Of a stretch of DNA of 64,000 nt, positions 18,842-28,135 are shown in pieces. Origin of the DNA: an uncultured Lachnospiraceae bacterium (GTDB lineage: Bacteria > Bacillota > Clostridia > Lachnospirales > Lachnospiraceae); the NCBI GenBank assembly GCA_910576975.1, contig CAJTJY010000004.1, positions 1 through 64,000 on the forward strand. Direction: 5' to 3'. The number at the start of each line of letters is the position of its first letter. Within the stretch, counting starts at the first letter, position 1. A program made the position numbers and the translations under genes. The notes beneath the pieces were generated by a model. That model made no database searches, had not been told where the DNA came from, and saw only the letters and a list, made by a program, of their open reading frames with translations.

Positions 18842-18924
18842 AAGCAAAGAAGTTGCTAATTGTTATAACTACTTATTTGTTTGCATTTCTAAATGCATAA
18901 AGGGAAGAAAAGAGCCAAAGACAG

Positions 18925-18966
18925 GGGCGGTCGTAACTGAGATAGAATGCTACAGTGCGGCTGCCC
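18925..18966 (+). ncRNA. Strong leader hairpin upstream of the thioredoxin-like protein
   Basis: 11 paired bases (three G-U), a bulged A and 3 more pairs around a 13-nt loop. The hairpin ends about 33 nt before the start codon at 18999 and has no T run. It may be a structured leader or an mRNA-stabilising element. It does not match a riboswitch class that I recognise. Confidence 0.35.
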
Positions 18967-18998
18967 ACACGTTTCTAATCAGACAAGGAGGAGCATCT

Positions 18999-20633
18999 AT
19001 GACAGGACATCAATTGATGCAAAAACACAGAACTTATATGACAACCGTCTTCATGTCACTGCTGTTATTACTGGCGTTAGCGGTGATACCGTCAACAAAG
19101 GCTAGAGCGGAAGGAGAAAAATCTGGTATTAATAATCTTACCTATACGCTTACCGCCACCAATGGCGCGGCAGTTTCCACCAAAGCTAATCCAGGGGAGA
19201 CCACGGTGCTAGTGTTTGGCTATGTAGGATGTGGAAAGACGAGATCGACGCTGGACAGCCTCATTGCCAGTGAATGGATCAAACGATCCGACATCCGAAT
19301 AATCTATGTAGACGCCCAGGGCTATACCCAGGAGGAAGTTCTGGAGTACGAGCAGGGATATCAATGCCCATATATTACGTTTTGCGCTGATGATAAGGGG
19401 ATTAATATGGAGATTTTGTATAACTATGGACAGCTTTTTGGCGCAGGCAGCAGAGGGTCGTTCCCATCGATCGTGCTTATCGACGGGGAGAATAAGGTAC
19501 AAAATTTTCTGCAGGGGACGAAGACTGCTAATGAAATATTATCCGAAATCAAGAAGTTTGCCGACATTGACGCTGAGGGCACTACGCCGCCGGATGATTC
19601 AGAGGCAGGCATTCCCAATTATGCCTTTGCTTTGAAGAGTATAGACGACGAGGTTGTTTCCACTAAGACCAATCCAGGTGAGAATACGGTCCTGGTGTTT
19701 GGCTATACGACTTGTGGCATTACCAAGGGCACGCTCAAAGAGATTTGGGAGAGCAGCTGGGTCAGCCGTTCTGACATCCGGGTGATCTTTGCAGAAGTGT
19801 ATGGCGCTTCTAAGTCCGAAGTTGCAGATTTTGCAGGGGATTATCCAGGCAAGAATATTCTCTTCTGTCATGATGAGGACAGCCGTAATTATAATCTTGC
19901 GCTTCGTTATCTTGGCCTTTACAACCAGACAGGCGGAAAATTCCCCTACATCGTCTTGATTGATAAGAATAATAAAATCCGCAACATTACTGTGAATTAC
20001 CGCTCAGCGGAAGACATTATCAAGGAAATAGACAGTTTTTCAAAGGAAGAACCTACAGAGCCCTCAGAACCAGAACCCTCGGTTCCTAAGGTGTCCGGCT
20101 TCAAAGCTGCCTCAACAGCTAAGGAGGTCAAGCTGACTTGGAAAAAAGTCGCCAAGGCAGACGGCTATATCGTTTATCAGTATAATGACGCTAAGAAAAA
20201 ATGGGATGCCAAGACAACGCTGACGACAAATAAAGCTTCTCATACAGTCAAGAAATTGAAGCCTGCAAGCGAGTACCGCTTCGCCGTGAAAGCATTTGTG
20301 GAGATGAAAGATGGAAAAAAGGCTCTCAGCAAGTCTTATGTTTCATTGTATACGGCGACAGCGCCCAATGCCGTGAAGCTCAGTGCGGCGCCTGGGAAGA
20401 AGAAAGTTACCTTGAAATGGAAGAAGGTGACAGGCGCCACAGGTTATGTGGTCTCTTATAAAACGAAAGCGAATGGCGCATGGAAAAAATTAAAAGATAC
20501 CAAAGCCACCAGCTATACCAAGACCAAATTGAAGTCCGGTTCATCGTATTTCTTTAAGGTAGAGGCATATAAATCCTACAAGGGAAAAACGTATCCCAGC
20601 AGTTTTACTTCTAAAAAAGTGAAAATAAAATAA
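18999..20633 (+). CDS. Secreted protein: two single-Cys thioredoxin-like domains plus two FnIII domains
   Basis: 544 residues. Signal peptide ends near KARAEG. Two homologous thioredoxin-fold domains follow (about 45-190 and 205-345). Each has the first strand VLVFGY, then VGCGKT or TTCGIT in place of a CxxC, so only one Cys per site, and the cis-Pro region SFPSIVLID or KFPYIVLID. The C-terminal part (about 360-544) is two FnIII-like domains rich in Lys, like the end of the giant protein. One Cys without a partner rules out ordinary disulfide exchange; a peroxidase-like, mixed-disulfide or binding role is possible. Start has AGGAGGAGCATCT upstream; a terminator follows. Confidence 0.75.
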   Translation: MTGHQLMQKHRTYMTTVFMSLLLLLALAVIPSTKARAEGEKSGINNLTYTLTATNGAAVSTKANPGETTVLVFGYVGCGKTRSTLDSLIASEWIKRSDIRIIYVDAQGYTQEEVLEYEQGYQCPYITFCADDKGINMEILYNYGQLFGAGSRGSFPSIVLIDGENKVQNFLQGTKTANEILSEIKKFADIDAEGTTPPDDSEAGIPNYAFALKSIDDEVVSTKTNPGENTVLVFGYTTCGITKGTLKEIWESSWVSRSDIRVIFAEVYGASKSEVADFAGDYPGKNILFCHDEDSRNYNLALRYLGLYNQTGGKFPYIVLIDKNNKIRNITVNYRSAEDIIKEIDSFSKEEPTEPSEPEPSVPKVSGFKAASTAKEVKLTWKKVAKADGYIVYQYNDAKKKWDAKTTLTTNKASHTVKKLKPASEYRFAVKAFVEMKDGKKALSKSYVSLYTATAPNAVKLSAAPGKKKVTLKWKKVTGATGYVVSYKTKANGAWKKLKDTKATSYTKTKLKSGSSYFFKVEAYKSYKGKTYPSSFTSKKVKIK

Positions 20634-20646
20634 AGCGAGAATGGCT

Positions 20647-20688
20647 GCGCCGCCTGTGATCTTCGTTATCATGGGCGGCGGCTTTTTT
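20647..20688 (+). terminator. Rho-independent terminator
   Basis: GC-rich stem around cgccgcctgtgat and atcatgggcggcg, 7-nt loop, followed by six T. It closes the surface-protein region before the flagellar operon. Confidence 0.85.
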
Positions 20689-20730
20689 ATTTCAATAAAC
20701 GCCTGCGGGAGAGATTCTTTTTGAATTTTC

Positions 20731-20757
20731 TAAAGTTTCCTATCAAACGGCCGATAA
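20731..20757 (+). promoter_or_regulatory. Sigma-28 (SigD/FliA) promoter of the flgM operon
   Basis: TAAA (20731-20734), 15-nt spacer, GCCGATAA (20750-20757): an almost perfect match to the flagellar sigma consensus TAAA-N15-GCCGATAT. The flgM start is 63 bp downstream. As flgM encodes the antagonist of this sigma factor, it forms a feedback loop. Confidence 0.9.
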
Positions 20758-20819
20758 ATAAGTTAGATAATAAAATGTAGAATTAAGAGAAGAATATGTT
20801 AGAGAAAGGAGAGGTCCTT

Positions 20820-21095
20820 ATGCGTATAGAAGCATATAATCAGATTACCCAGGCATACAATGCCAGCAGGCCTTCCAAGGTGAAGAGTGCCGAGGGATCC
20901 GATAAGAGAGATCAGGTTCAGATTTCTCAGACAGGCCGGGATTACCAGGTAGCGAAGCAGGCAGTGGCGGAATCCCCTGATATCAGGGCGGACAAGGTGA
21001 CGCAGATTAAGAAACAGATAGCGTCGGGCTGTTATAAGGTGGATACCGGAGATTTTGCGGCGAAGCTGTTAGAGAAATATGAAGCATACTGTTAG
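20820..21095 (+). CDS. flgM: Anti-sigma-28 factor FlgM
   Basis: 91-residue protein that holds the flagellar sigma factor inactive until the hook is finished. The N-terminus (MRIEAYNQITQAYN) and the C-terminal helix region (IRADKVTQIKKQIASGCYKV) match FlgM, the latter being the sigma-binding part. I chose the start at 20820 because AAAGGAGAGG precedes it. First gene of the late flagellar operon; flgN follows after 15 bp. Confidence 0.92.
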   Translation: MRIEAYNQITQAYNASRPSKVKSAEGSDKRDQVQISQTGRDYQVAKQAVAESPDIRADKVTQIKKQIASGCYKVDTGDFAAKLLEKYEAYC

Positions 21096-21110
21096 AAATG
21101 AGGTTTTTGC

Positions 21111-21623
21111 GTGGCAAGCTTAATGGAAGATTTTATGAGCGTATTGGAACAGGAGAATGGGGAATATCAGCGTTTGACAGAGCTGTCCCGAGAGAAAAGG
21201 CAGATTATCATAGACGGTGATATTCCCGCTCTTGAAAAGATCACCAATCAGGAACAAGAGATAGCCAGTGTTCTAAAGAACTTGGAGAATAGAAGAGAAG
21301 AGGTTGTTAAAGATATGTCTATCGTACTTAGTAAGGAGCCGGAAGAGCTGACCATTACTAATATGATAGCATTTTTAAATAAACAGCCCGATGAACAGCG
21401 CAAGCTGACAGAGCTTCGCGAGAAGCTCCGGGCCACCTTGGAGAATATGGCGGATATTAACCAGCAGAATGAAGTGCTGCTTCAGCAGGCAATGGAGATG
21501 ACAGAATTTGATTTGACACTGTTCCGAAGTATGCGGCAGGCACCCGCTACGGCGAATTATGATAAGAGCGCCAACACTACCGGAGAGTTATTAGGAAGCG
21601 GCGGATTTGACGCCAGACAGTAA
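21111..21623 (+). CDS. flgN: Flagellar hook-associated protein chaperone FlgN
   Basis: 170-residue, mostly helical protein, the export chaperone for FlgK and FlgL. It has long heptad-like helices (EQENGEYQRLTELSREKRQ) as in FlgN. It begins with GTG at 21111 after GAGG; an ATG at 21123 is the alternative. Its position between flgM and flgK is the classical one. Confidence 0.85.
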   Translation: MASLMEDFMSVLEQENGEYQRLTELSREKRQIIIDGDIPALEKITNQEQEIASVLKNLENRREEVVKDMSIVLSKEPEELTITNMIAFLNKQPDEQRKLTELREKLRATLENMADINQQNEVLLQQAMEMTEFDLTLFRSMRQAPATANYDKSANTTGELLGSGGFDARQ

Positions 21624-21635
21624 AGGAGAGACAAT

Positions 21636-23336
21636 ATGGCGAATGGAATGGGCAGTCTGTATATCGGAGCATCCGGTTTGCAGAACAGTCAGAATGCATT
21701 AAATACTACGGCAAATAACCTTGCCAATGTGGATACCAAAGGCTATGTCAGACAGCAGGTGCTGTTTGCAGACCGAGGTTATGTGACTTTCGACAGAAAG
21801 GCGTCCATCAGCAACCAGCAGGCGGGGCTGGGACTTGACATTGCAGACGTGGTGCATACGAGGAATTTTTTCCTAGACCAGTATTACCGCACGGAGAATG
21901 GCAGGCAGGCATTTTATGAAGCATGCAGCTTGTCTTCCACGGAAGTGCAGACGATGTTCCAGGAATTAGAGGGGGAACAGTTCCAGCAGACGATCGAGGA
22001 GTTTTGGACCTCGTTTGAAGAATTATACACCAAAGGCCCGGCGGAAGAAGTGGCGCAGAACCTGGTGGTTCAGAAAGCGACGCTGTTTTTAGACCGTTCC
22101 CGGAGCATTTACAATAATCTCAAATCTTATCAGGAGAAACTCAATATTACGATCAATGAGACCATTGACCGGATCAATGAGCTGGGTCACACGATCCAGA
22201 ACCTGAATCAGCAAATCTTAAAAATTGAATGCGGCGGCGTGGAGACGGCAATGACTCTGCGGGACGAACGGGATAATGCGCTCGATGAGCTGTCCTCCCT
22301 TGCCAAAGTAGAATTCAAAGAAGCGATAGACGGAACTGTCCGGGTCAAGCTAGAGGACGTGGAGTTCGTGGATGAACTAAATGTCTATGAGGTATTGGGG
22401 GTTACTGATCCGGTTACAGGATTTGTAAATCCAATTTGGCCTCAGCTTTCAGACATGGGCAGAGAACAGTACACCAGCATGTTTAATTTCAAAGTCGATA
22501 TTTCCACCCCGCTGAATACGGATATCGGCAAGCTCAAGGGCCTGGTGTTGTCCCGGGGCGACAAGGTGGCGACCTATCGGGATATTACAGGCCTTACACA
22601 ACAGCAATACGAGGACTCCACAGGCATGACAGTCGTGATGAATTCGGAGGCGGAACTCGATCAGATGCTGCATGAACTTGCCACGGCGATCAATGATATT
22701 TTAAGTCCTCTCACCAGAGCGTCGTTTGTCGGAGCAGACGGCACGGTATACAACAATGTAAGAGTCTGGGATGAGGAGAACGGATGCTTGGGCGCCGACG
22801 GGCAGAAGCCGGGCAGAGAGTTGTTCGTGCGCTCCGGCTGCGACCGTTACACCAAAGTGACGGGCATGGATAATAAGGTATATTACGTTTATAATGAAGA
22901 AGACCGTTATGACACCTCGAAAATGTACTGTATCAAGGGAATGGAAATCAACCCAGATCTTCTTACAGAGGAGAGCGCGCTGCCCCATCTTCTCCAGAAT
23001 GGGGAGCCTTCCGTGGAAATGGCAAAGAAGCTGGTAGATATCTGGAATCAGAAGGTGCAGACGATCAATCCTAGCAATACGGATCCTTGTACGTTCAAGG
23101 AATACTACCGCAGAATGATCCTCGACGTGGCGTCTATGGGTTCTGTGTATGAAGGCATGTCACAGAGCCTTACCGGGGAAGTGGAATCGATTGAAAACAA
23201 CAGGCAGCAGGTTTTTGGCGTCTCAGCCGACGAGGAGCTGCAGAACATGATCAAATATCAGAATGCATACAATGCTTCCAGCCGGTTTATCAACGTAATT
23301 TCTGAGATGCTAGAGCATCTTGTGACCCGGTTGTAA
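21636..23336 (+). CDS. flgK: Flagellar hook-associated protein 1 (FlgK), first copy
   Basis: 566 residues, hook-filament junction protein exported by the flagellar type III system. The N-terminal rod motif NTTANNLANVDTKGYVRQQ and the C-terminal block YQNAYNASSRFINVISEMLEHL are both complete. The central part (about 240-480) is divergent. A second flgK-like gene follows after 50 bp. Start has AAAGGAGAGACAAT upstream. Confidence 0.9.
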   Translation: MANGMGSLYIGASGLQNSQNALNTTANNLANVDTKGYVRQQVLFADRGYVTFDRKASISNQQAGLGLDIADVVHTRNFFLDQYYRTENGRQAFYEACSLSSTEVQTMFQELEGEQFQQTIEEFWTSFEELYTKGPAEEVAQNLVVQKATLFLDRSRSIYNNLKSYQEKLNITINETIDRINELGHTIQNLNQQILKIECGGVETAMTLRDERDNALDELSSLAKVEFKEAIDGTVRVKLEDVEFVDELNVYEVLGVTDPVTGFVNPIWPQLSDMGREQYTSMFNFKVDISTPLNTDIGKLKGLVLSRGDKVATYRDITGLTQQQYEDSTGMTVVMNSEAELDQMLHELATAINDILSPLTRASFVGADGTVYNNVRVWDEENGCLGADGQKPGRELFVRSGCDRYTKVTGMDNKVYYVYNEEDRYDTSKMYCIKGMEINPDLLTEESALPHLLQNGEPSVEMAKKLVDIWNQKVQTINPSNTDPCTFKEYYRRMILDVASMGSVYEGMSQSLTGEVESIENNRQQVFGVSADEELQNMIKYQNAYNASSRFINVISEMLEHLVTRL

Positions 23337-23386
23337 CGGGGCATTAATTTTCAAGCGTATGCTAGGACGCATAGAATGGAGGATAT

Positions 23387-25216
23387 ATGGCATCAACTTT
23401 TTTTGGATTAACCATCGCAGGTTCCGCATTGAATACGTTTCAGGCGGCAGTAAATACCACGGCGAATAACATATCGAATGTAAATACGAAAGGATACACC
23501 CGCCAGGAGGCGGTCCGCTACGCAGCAGAAGCCTTAAAGACGAATCAGCGTTACGGCATGGCTGGCAGCGGCGTGGTTACCACGGAAATAATACAGAAGA
23601 GAGATTTTTACTATGACGTGAAATATTGGGAGAACAATGCCAGAGTCGGCATGTATGACTGCAAGCTTTATTATATGCAGCAGATGGAAGAATATTTGCT
23701 GGATGATGATAACGCTAAGGGATTTGCCACGATTCTTGATGAGATGTTCGGAGCATTAGATACGCTTAAGACAAAGCCAGACGATCTCGATGCAAGGAAG
23801 CAATTTATCAGCAAATCCCAGAACTTTGCAGACTTCTTCCGAAGCATGAATGTGGGCCTGGTGCAGCTTCAGGAGGATGCGAACCAGGAAATTGCAACCC
23901 AGGTGGAAAGCGTCAATGCCATTGCTCAGAAAATTGCATTGCTCAATAAGCAGATCAACGTGATCGAGCTTCAGGGAACCAATGCCAATGAGCTGCGCGA
24001 CCAAAGAGCGGTGCTCATTGACGAGCTGTCAGATCTGGCGCAGGTGGAGGTAAGGGAGACAGACGTGATCGACCCTCTGCATCCAGATACACTGACCGGG
24101 GCAACCAATTTCAGAGTCAAAATCAATGGCCAGACATTGGTGGATAATTTTGAGTATAATACGCTTACTTATGTGGCAAGGGATAAGAAAGTCAATCAGA
24201 CGGACGCAGACGGGCTGTATGATCTGCGCTGGAGCGGTTCCAATGTGCCCTTTAATGTGACTGGCAAGAGCTGCGAGGGCAGGATAGCGGCGCTTATTCA
24301 GATGAGGGACGGAAATAACAACGAAGGATTTACTGGGAATGTGCAGTCGATTGAGCCAGGCGCAGGCGGAGACATTGTTACCATTAATAGCGCCAGCATC
24401 ACAGATGTAAATAAGATGAATATGGCGGAAGATGGCATTATTTTGATAAACAATACGGAGTACCGTTATTCAGGATTTTCCTATGACGCTAAGACTAAGA
24501 CCTATCAATTCCAACTGAAGCGCCCGCTCACCACCGAGGAGCGGCAGGATTTGATAAACCGCAAGGTTGCCATCGGTGAGAATATTGACACCATGGGAGT
24601 TCCGTATTACCAGACCCAGGCAAATACGTTCCTGCGTGAATTTGCGAAACAGTTAAATGAGATCCAGAAATCAGGAGTGGATTTGAATGGGGATGACGGA
24701 CGTTCTTTCTTCGTGGCTGAGAACAAGACAGACAACAGTGAATATAATTTTGCAGATTATGATCCTGATGGGAATATGAGCACGTTCCAGAATGATTATT
24801 ATAAGCTGACAGCGGCGAACATCAAGGTAGCGGAAGATATTTTGAAGGATTCTAATAAGATGGTCACCTTGACAGAAAAAGATCTGGCGGATGGAGTTGC
24901 CGTTCAAAATTTGGCGGAAGAGATGTTGAAGCTGAAATCGGACGTGAAAATGTTCCGGGGCGGCGGCGCTGACCAGTTCTTAAAGTGCTTAATCAATGAC
25001 AATACCGTAGATACGCAAAAAGCCCAGGTATTTTTGCAGAATTATAACAATATTTCAGAGTCTGTCCTGCAAAAGAGAATGTCTATTTCAGCAGTAGATG
25101 AGGATGAGGAAGCTCTTGACATGTTAAAATTCCAGAGAGCATATGATTTGGCGTCCCGGATGATACAGACTTTGTCTGAAATGTATAATCGATTGATTTT
25201 GGAAACCGGAGTATAA
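23387..25216 (+). CDS. flgK: Flagellar hook-associated protein 1 (FlgK), second copy
   Basis: 609 residues, with the same terminal blocks as its neighbour (NTTANNISNVNTKGYTRQE at the start, LKFQRAYDLASRMIQTLSEM at the end) but a different middle. The rod motif and helical ends are intact, so this is a second functional-looking FlgK rather than a relic. Possibly the two copies form one heteromeric junction or serve in different conditions; both are inference. Confidence 0.88.
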   Translation: MASTFFGLTIAGSALNTFQAAVNTTANNISNVNTKGYTRQEAVRYAAEALKTNQRYGMAGSGVVTTEIIQKRDFYYDVKYWENNARVGMYDCKLYYMQQMEEYLLDDDNAKGFATILDEMFGALDTLKTKPDDLDARKQFISKSQNFADFFRSMNVGLVQLQEDANQEIATQVESVNAIAQKIALLNKQINVIELQGTNANELRDQRAVLIDELSDLAQVEVRETDVIDPLHPDTLTGATNFRVKINGQTLVDNFEYNTLTYVARDKKVNQTDADGLYDLRWSGSNVPFNVTGKSCEGRIAALIQMRDGNNNEGFTGNVQSIEPGAGGDIVTINSASITDVNKMNMAEDGIILINNTEYRYSGFSYDAKTKTYQFQLKRPLTTEERQDLINRKVAIGENIDTMGVPYYQTQANTFLREFAKQLNEIQKSGVDLNGDDGRSFFVAENKTDNSEYNFADYDPDGNMSTFQNDYYKLTAANIKVAEDILKDSNKMVTLTEKDLADGVAVQNLAEEMLKLKSDVKMFRGGGADQFLKCLINDNTVDTQKAQVFLQNYNNISESVLQKRMSISAVDEDEEALDMLKFQRAYDLASRMIQTLSEMYNRLILETGV

Positions 25217-25228
25217 GGAGGTTTGTAA

Positions 25229-26752
25229 ATGAGAGTTACCAATAGCATGATCACCAGAAACAGCATGAAGAATATGAACAGCAACAAGGTCAATGTGGAT
25301 ATATTGAATAATCAGATGACCACGCAAAAGAAGATTTCCAGGCCTTCGGAAGATCCGGTAATCGCCATCCGCGCCTTGCGGCTGCGCAGCAATCTGCATG
25401 AGCTGGAGCAGTATTACGAGCGCAATATCCCCGATGCCCAGTCTTGGATAGAGGTTACGGAGTCTGCCTTAAAGAATATGCAGTCGATTCTCGATGACAT
25501 CTATACACAATGCAACAATGGCTCCAATGATACCTTGAATCAGCAGAACCGGGCAGATATCTTGAAGAATCTTCAGTCTTTGCGCCAACAGGTTTACAGT
25601 GAAGGCAATGCCGACTATGCTGGAAGACATGTGTTCACAGGATATAAGACCAATAAGCAGCTTACGTTTGCAGGTGACGATAAAGAGATCGCTTACGAGA
25701 TTACGGAGAAAATTTCTTACAAGGACATAGAGGAGAAGCGCTATTACAGCAACAGCGTAGAGGTGCCCAATAATCAGCTAGAAGTTCTTCCCGGCGTGCC
25801 GATTGGCGACATGCCAAAGGAATTTGTCAATGACCGCATTCGCTTGTCTTATGAACAGACCGGAGAGCTTAATGCGGATGATCTGACTTATTATGACAAG
25901 GAGCGGGAAAGATGGAGAAGCCTGGGAGATATGCAGATTGACGGCGATTATGTGGGCGTTGTGACAGATATGACGTACGATGAATGGGCAGCGCAGGATT
26001 TTTATGTCGATGATAAGGACGTTATATACTTTAAGGAGACCGGAGAGCTGATTTTGGGCAAGGATGTTGCAAGTCATTTGGCAAGCAACAAGACGGAGCT
26101 CAGCATTACTTATACTAAGCAGGGATTTAATGAAGGAGAGCTTCGCCCAGAGCACTATTTCGACTGCAAGGATATCACGGATCCGGACCATCCTATCGAA
26201 TATACCAAAGAGAACCAGGAAATCAAATATAACATTGCATTCCAACAGGATATAACGGTAAATACGCAGGCGAGCGATGTTTTTGACGCTGCCATCGGCA
26301 GAGATATCGACGAGCTGACCAACGCCGTACAGGCAGCCATTGCCGCACATGATAAAGTAGACAAAATCAAGGCGATGCAGAAAGAGGCGCAATATTCAGA
26401 TCCCGCATCCCAGGAAGCTTTGGGACAGTGGCTTGAGGCTGCGGAGAAAGAAGCGGTTTATGCCGACGACAATATGCAAAAGCTTTATTCCAGAGGGGTG
26501 GGCAAATTCCAGAAATACAAGGATAACGTTACCCTTGCGAGAACGGATTTGGGAAGCCGGGAGAATCGCCTCAAACTGACAGAGAACAGGATGTCCAATC
26601 AGCAAGCTACATTTGAACAGCTAAAATCCCGCAACGAGGACATGGAATTATCTGATATCATTATACAGTATACAGCGGCATACAATGCCTATCAGGCGTC
26701 GTTACAGGCATCTTCCAAGGCAAATGGCCAGACATTGCTGAACTATCTGTAA
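25229..26752 (+). CDS. flgL: Flagellar hook-associated protein 3 (FlgL), long form
   Basis: 507 residues; most FlgL are nearer 300. The N-terminal flagellin-like helix (MRVTNSMITRNSMKNMNSNK, RPSEDPVIAIRALRLRS) and the C-terminal helix (IIQYTAAYNAYQASLQASSK) are present. The extra length is a central insertion of about 200 residues (roughly 160-400), probably surface-exposed domains. Joins the FlgK ring to the filament. Starts 12 bp after the second flgK. Confidence 0.9.
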   Translation: MRVTNSMITRNSMKNMNSNKVNVDILNNQMTTQKKISRPSEDPVIAIRALRLRSNLHELEQYYERNIPDAQSWIEVTESALKNMQSILDDIYTQCNNGSNDTLNQQNRADILKNLQSLRQQVYSEGNADYAGRHVFTGYKTNKQLTFAGDDKEIAYEITEKISYKDIEEKRYYSNSVEVPNNQLEVLPGVPIGDMPKEFVNDRIRLSYEQTGELNADDLTYYDKERERWRSLGDMQIDGDYVGVVTDMTYDEWAAQDFYVDDKDVIYFKETGELILGKDVASHLASNKTELSITYTKQGFNEGELRPEHYFDCKDITDPDHPIEYTKENQEIKYNIAFQQDITVNTQASDVFDAAIGRDIDELTNAVQAAIAAHDKVDKIKAMQKEAQYSDPASQEALGQWLEAAEKEAVYADDNMQKLYSRGVGKFQKYKDNVTLARTDLGSRENRLKLTENRMSNQQATFEQLKSRNEDMELSDIIIQYTAAYNAYQASLQASSKANGQTLLNYL

Positions 26753-26800
26753 GATGCAACCAAAAATGAGAGATCCCAGGACAGGGAGCGGAGGGAACCG

Positions 26801-27265
26801 ATGCAGTTAAATACAAGGTTATTTGGAGAAATAGAAATAGAGGACGAGAAGATTATTTTCTTCGAGAAGGGAATCATTGGGTTTCCTCATTGTCAGAGAT
26901 TTACATTGATTTATGATGAAGGAGAGGACGGGAGAAAAAAAAATATTTCTTGGCTGCAGTCCATTGAGGAGCCAGGATTTGCCCTTCCAGTCATGGATCC
27001 TCTGATCGTCAAGGAGGATTATGCGCCCAACGTCGATCAGGAAATCCTGAATAATTTGGGAATGCTGACGGAGGAAAATACTTATGTGCTGGTGACTGTG
27101 ACCGTGCCTGCGGACATTAAAAAACTCAGCGTAAATCTCAAAGCGCCGATTGTCATCAATGTCGAGAACCGCAGGGCGGACCAGATTATTGTGGAAGACA
27201 GTTTTCCGGTAAAATATCCGATATACGAGATTTTGCAGGTCAAGAAAGAAAAGGCGGGTGAATAG
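26801..27265 (+). CDS. fliW: Flagellar assembly factor FliW
   Basis: 154 residues. FliW binds flagellin and, when free, also binds CsrA and removes it from the flagellin mRNA, matching translation to export. Family motifs: FFEKGIIGFP near residue 24, LQSIEEPGFALPVMDP near 57, and the C-terminal NLKAPIVIN. Stops 1 bp before csrA, its partner. Confidence 0.95.
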   Translation: MQLNTRLFGEIEIEDEKIIFFEKGIIGFPHCQRFTLIYDEGEDGRKKNISWLQSIEEPGFALPVMDPLIVKEDYAPNVDQEILNNLGMLTEENTYVLVTVTVPADIKKLSVNLKAPIVINVENRRADQIIVEDSFPVKYPIYEILQVKKEKAGE

Positions 27266-27266
27266 G

Positions 27267-27482
27267 ATGCTGGCTTTGACTAGGAAAAAAGGTGAATCCA
27301 TCATTGTGAACAATGACATCGAGATCAGTATTCTGGAGCTGCGCGGGGACCAGGTGAAGATTGGGATCAGTGCGCCGAAAGAGGTTCCGGTTTACCGCAA
27401 AGAAGTATATCTGCAAATTCAGAAAGAAAATCAAGCGGCAGTGAATCTGGAAAATGTCAACGTGCTGAAAAATATTTTATAG
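27267..27482 (+). CDS. csrA: Carbon storage regulator CsrA (translational repressor)
   Basis: 71-residue RNA-binding dimer. MLALTRKKGESIIVNNDI and GISAPKEVPVYRKEVY are the conserved RNA-contact strands; the Arg of VYRKEVY is essential in the family. Start taken at 27267 (ATG after GGCGGGTGAATAG), not the upstream ATG at 27258, because the family begins MLxLTRK. Likely target is the hag leader, which carries a GGA hairpin and a GGA in the ribosome binding site. Confidence 0.95.
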   Translation: MLALTRKKGESIIVNNDIEISILELRGDQVKIGISAPKEVPVYRKEVYLQIQKENQAAVNLENVNVLKNIL

Positions 27483-27486
27483 AACG

Positions 27487-27513
27487 TAAATTTTTGTAAA
27501 AAGATTCCGATAT
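27487..27513 (+). promoter_or_regulatory. Sigma-28 promoter upstream of flaG-fliD
   Basis: TAAA (27487-27490), 15-nt spacer, TCCGATAT (27506-27513), one mismatch to the flagellar sigma consensus. About 85 bp before flaG. Gives flaG-fliD-fliS a separate late promoter. Confidence 0.8.
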
Positions 27514-27599
27514 TTATTATAAGATTCAGGAATTATGATGATGGGGCAGGGAGAAATTGCCAGTCTATCTGTCAGAAGTATCACATGGAGGTGATGATA

Positions 27600-28124
27600 A
27601 TGGCAATTAAAGCGTTAAAATCTGCTGGGGTTGCGGCATATCAGGGAAGTAGCCCAAATCCAGCAGTAAGCGCAGACGAGCAACCGGTAGTAAAGCCGGA
27701 AGTTCCTGTTGCAAAAGGGAACAGTGGGGAAATCATGGAAAAAGTTGTCAATCTGACGACAAAGCGACCCGAGAAAAAGCCGTCAGTCAGAAGAGAAGAA
27801 GCTAGGACTGGCAGCAGGGTGCAGGAGCAGACGACAGGCAAAGATCCTTTGAAAGTAACGGAATCCGTGCTGCCGGAGGTCAGAGAACAGGTCGAAGGCA
27901 AGCTCCCGATGGAAGCGTTGAAGCGCACCATAGAAGAGCTTAACAGGCAGGCAGTGAATTCCGAAGCTGTGTTCGGCGTCCATGATACCACCAATCGGCT
28001 GACGATCAAGATTGTGGATAAGGAGACCAGAGAAGTAATCAAGGAGTATCCGCCAGAGAAAACCCTGGATATGATAGCCAAGGTATGGGAGCAGGCGGGA
28101 CTGTTGGTAGATGAAAAAGGTTAG
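27600..28124 (+). CDS. flaG: FlaG family flagellar protein
   Basis: 174 residues. The C-terminal about 75 residues (LNRQAVNSEAVFGVHDTTNR, IKIVDKETREVIKEYPPEK, LDMIAKVWEQAGLLVDEKG) are the FlaG domain, linked to filament length and capping. The long N-terminal part is low-complexity. Start at 27600 follows GGAGGTGATGATA. Directly upstream of fliD, the usual arrangement. Confidence 0.88.
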   Translation: MAIKALKSAGVAAYQGSSPNPAVSADEQPVVKPEVPVAKGNSGEIMEKVVNLTTKRPEKKPSVRREEARTGSRVQEQTTGKDPLKVTESVLPEVREQVEGKLPMEALKRTIEELNRQAVNSEAVFGVHDTTNRLTIKIVDKETREVIKEYPPEKTLDMIAKVWEQAGLLVDEKG

Positions 28125-28135
28125 GAGGAATCATT

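Noticed and set aside
18080..18847. Minus-strand ORF of 255 codons across the LRR protein gene
   Set aside because: Antisense of LRR and Asn-repeat codons; low-complexity Ile/Val runs, no start signal.
18842..18998. Cyclic-di-GMP riboswitch
   Set aside because: The leader has a GCCAAAG-like stretch and a GGC..GCC stem, but the conserved class I core and tetraloop are absent.
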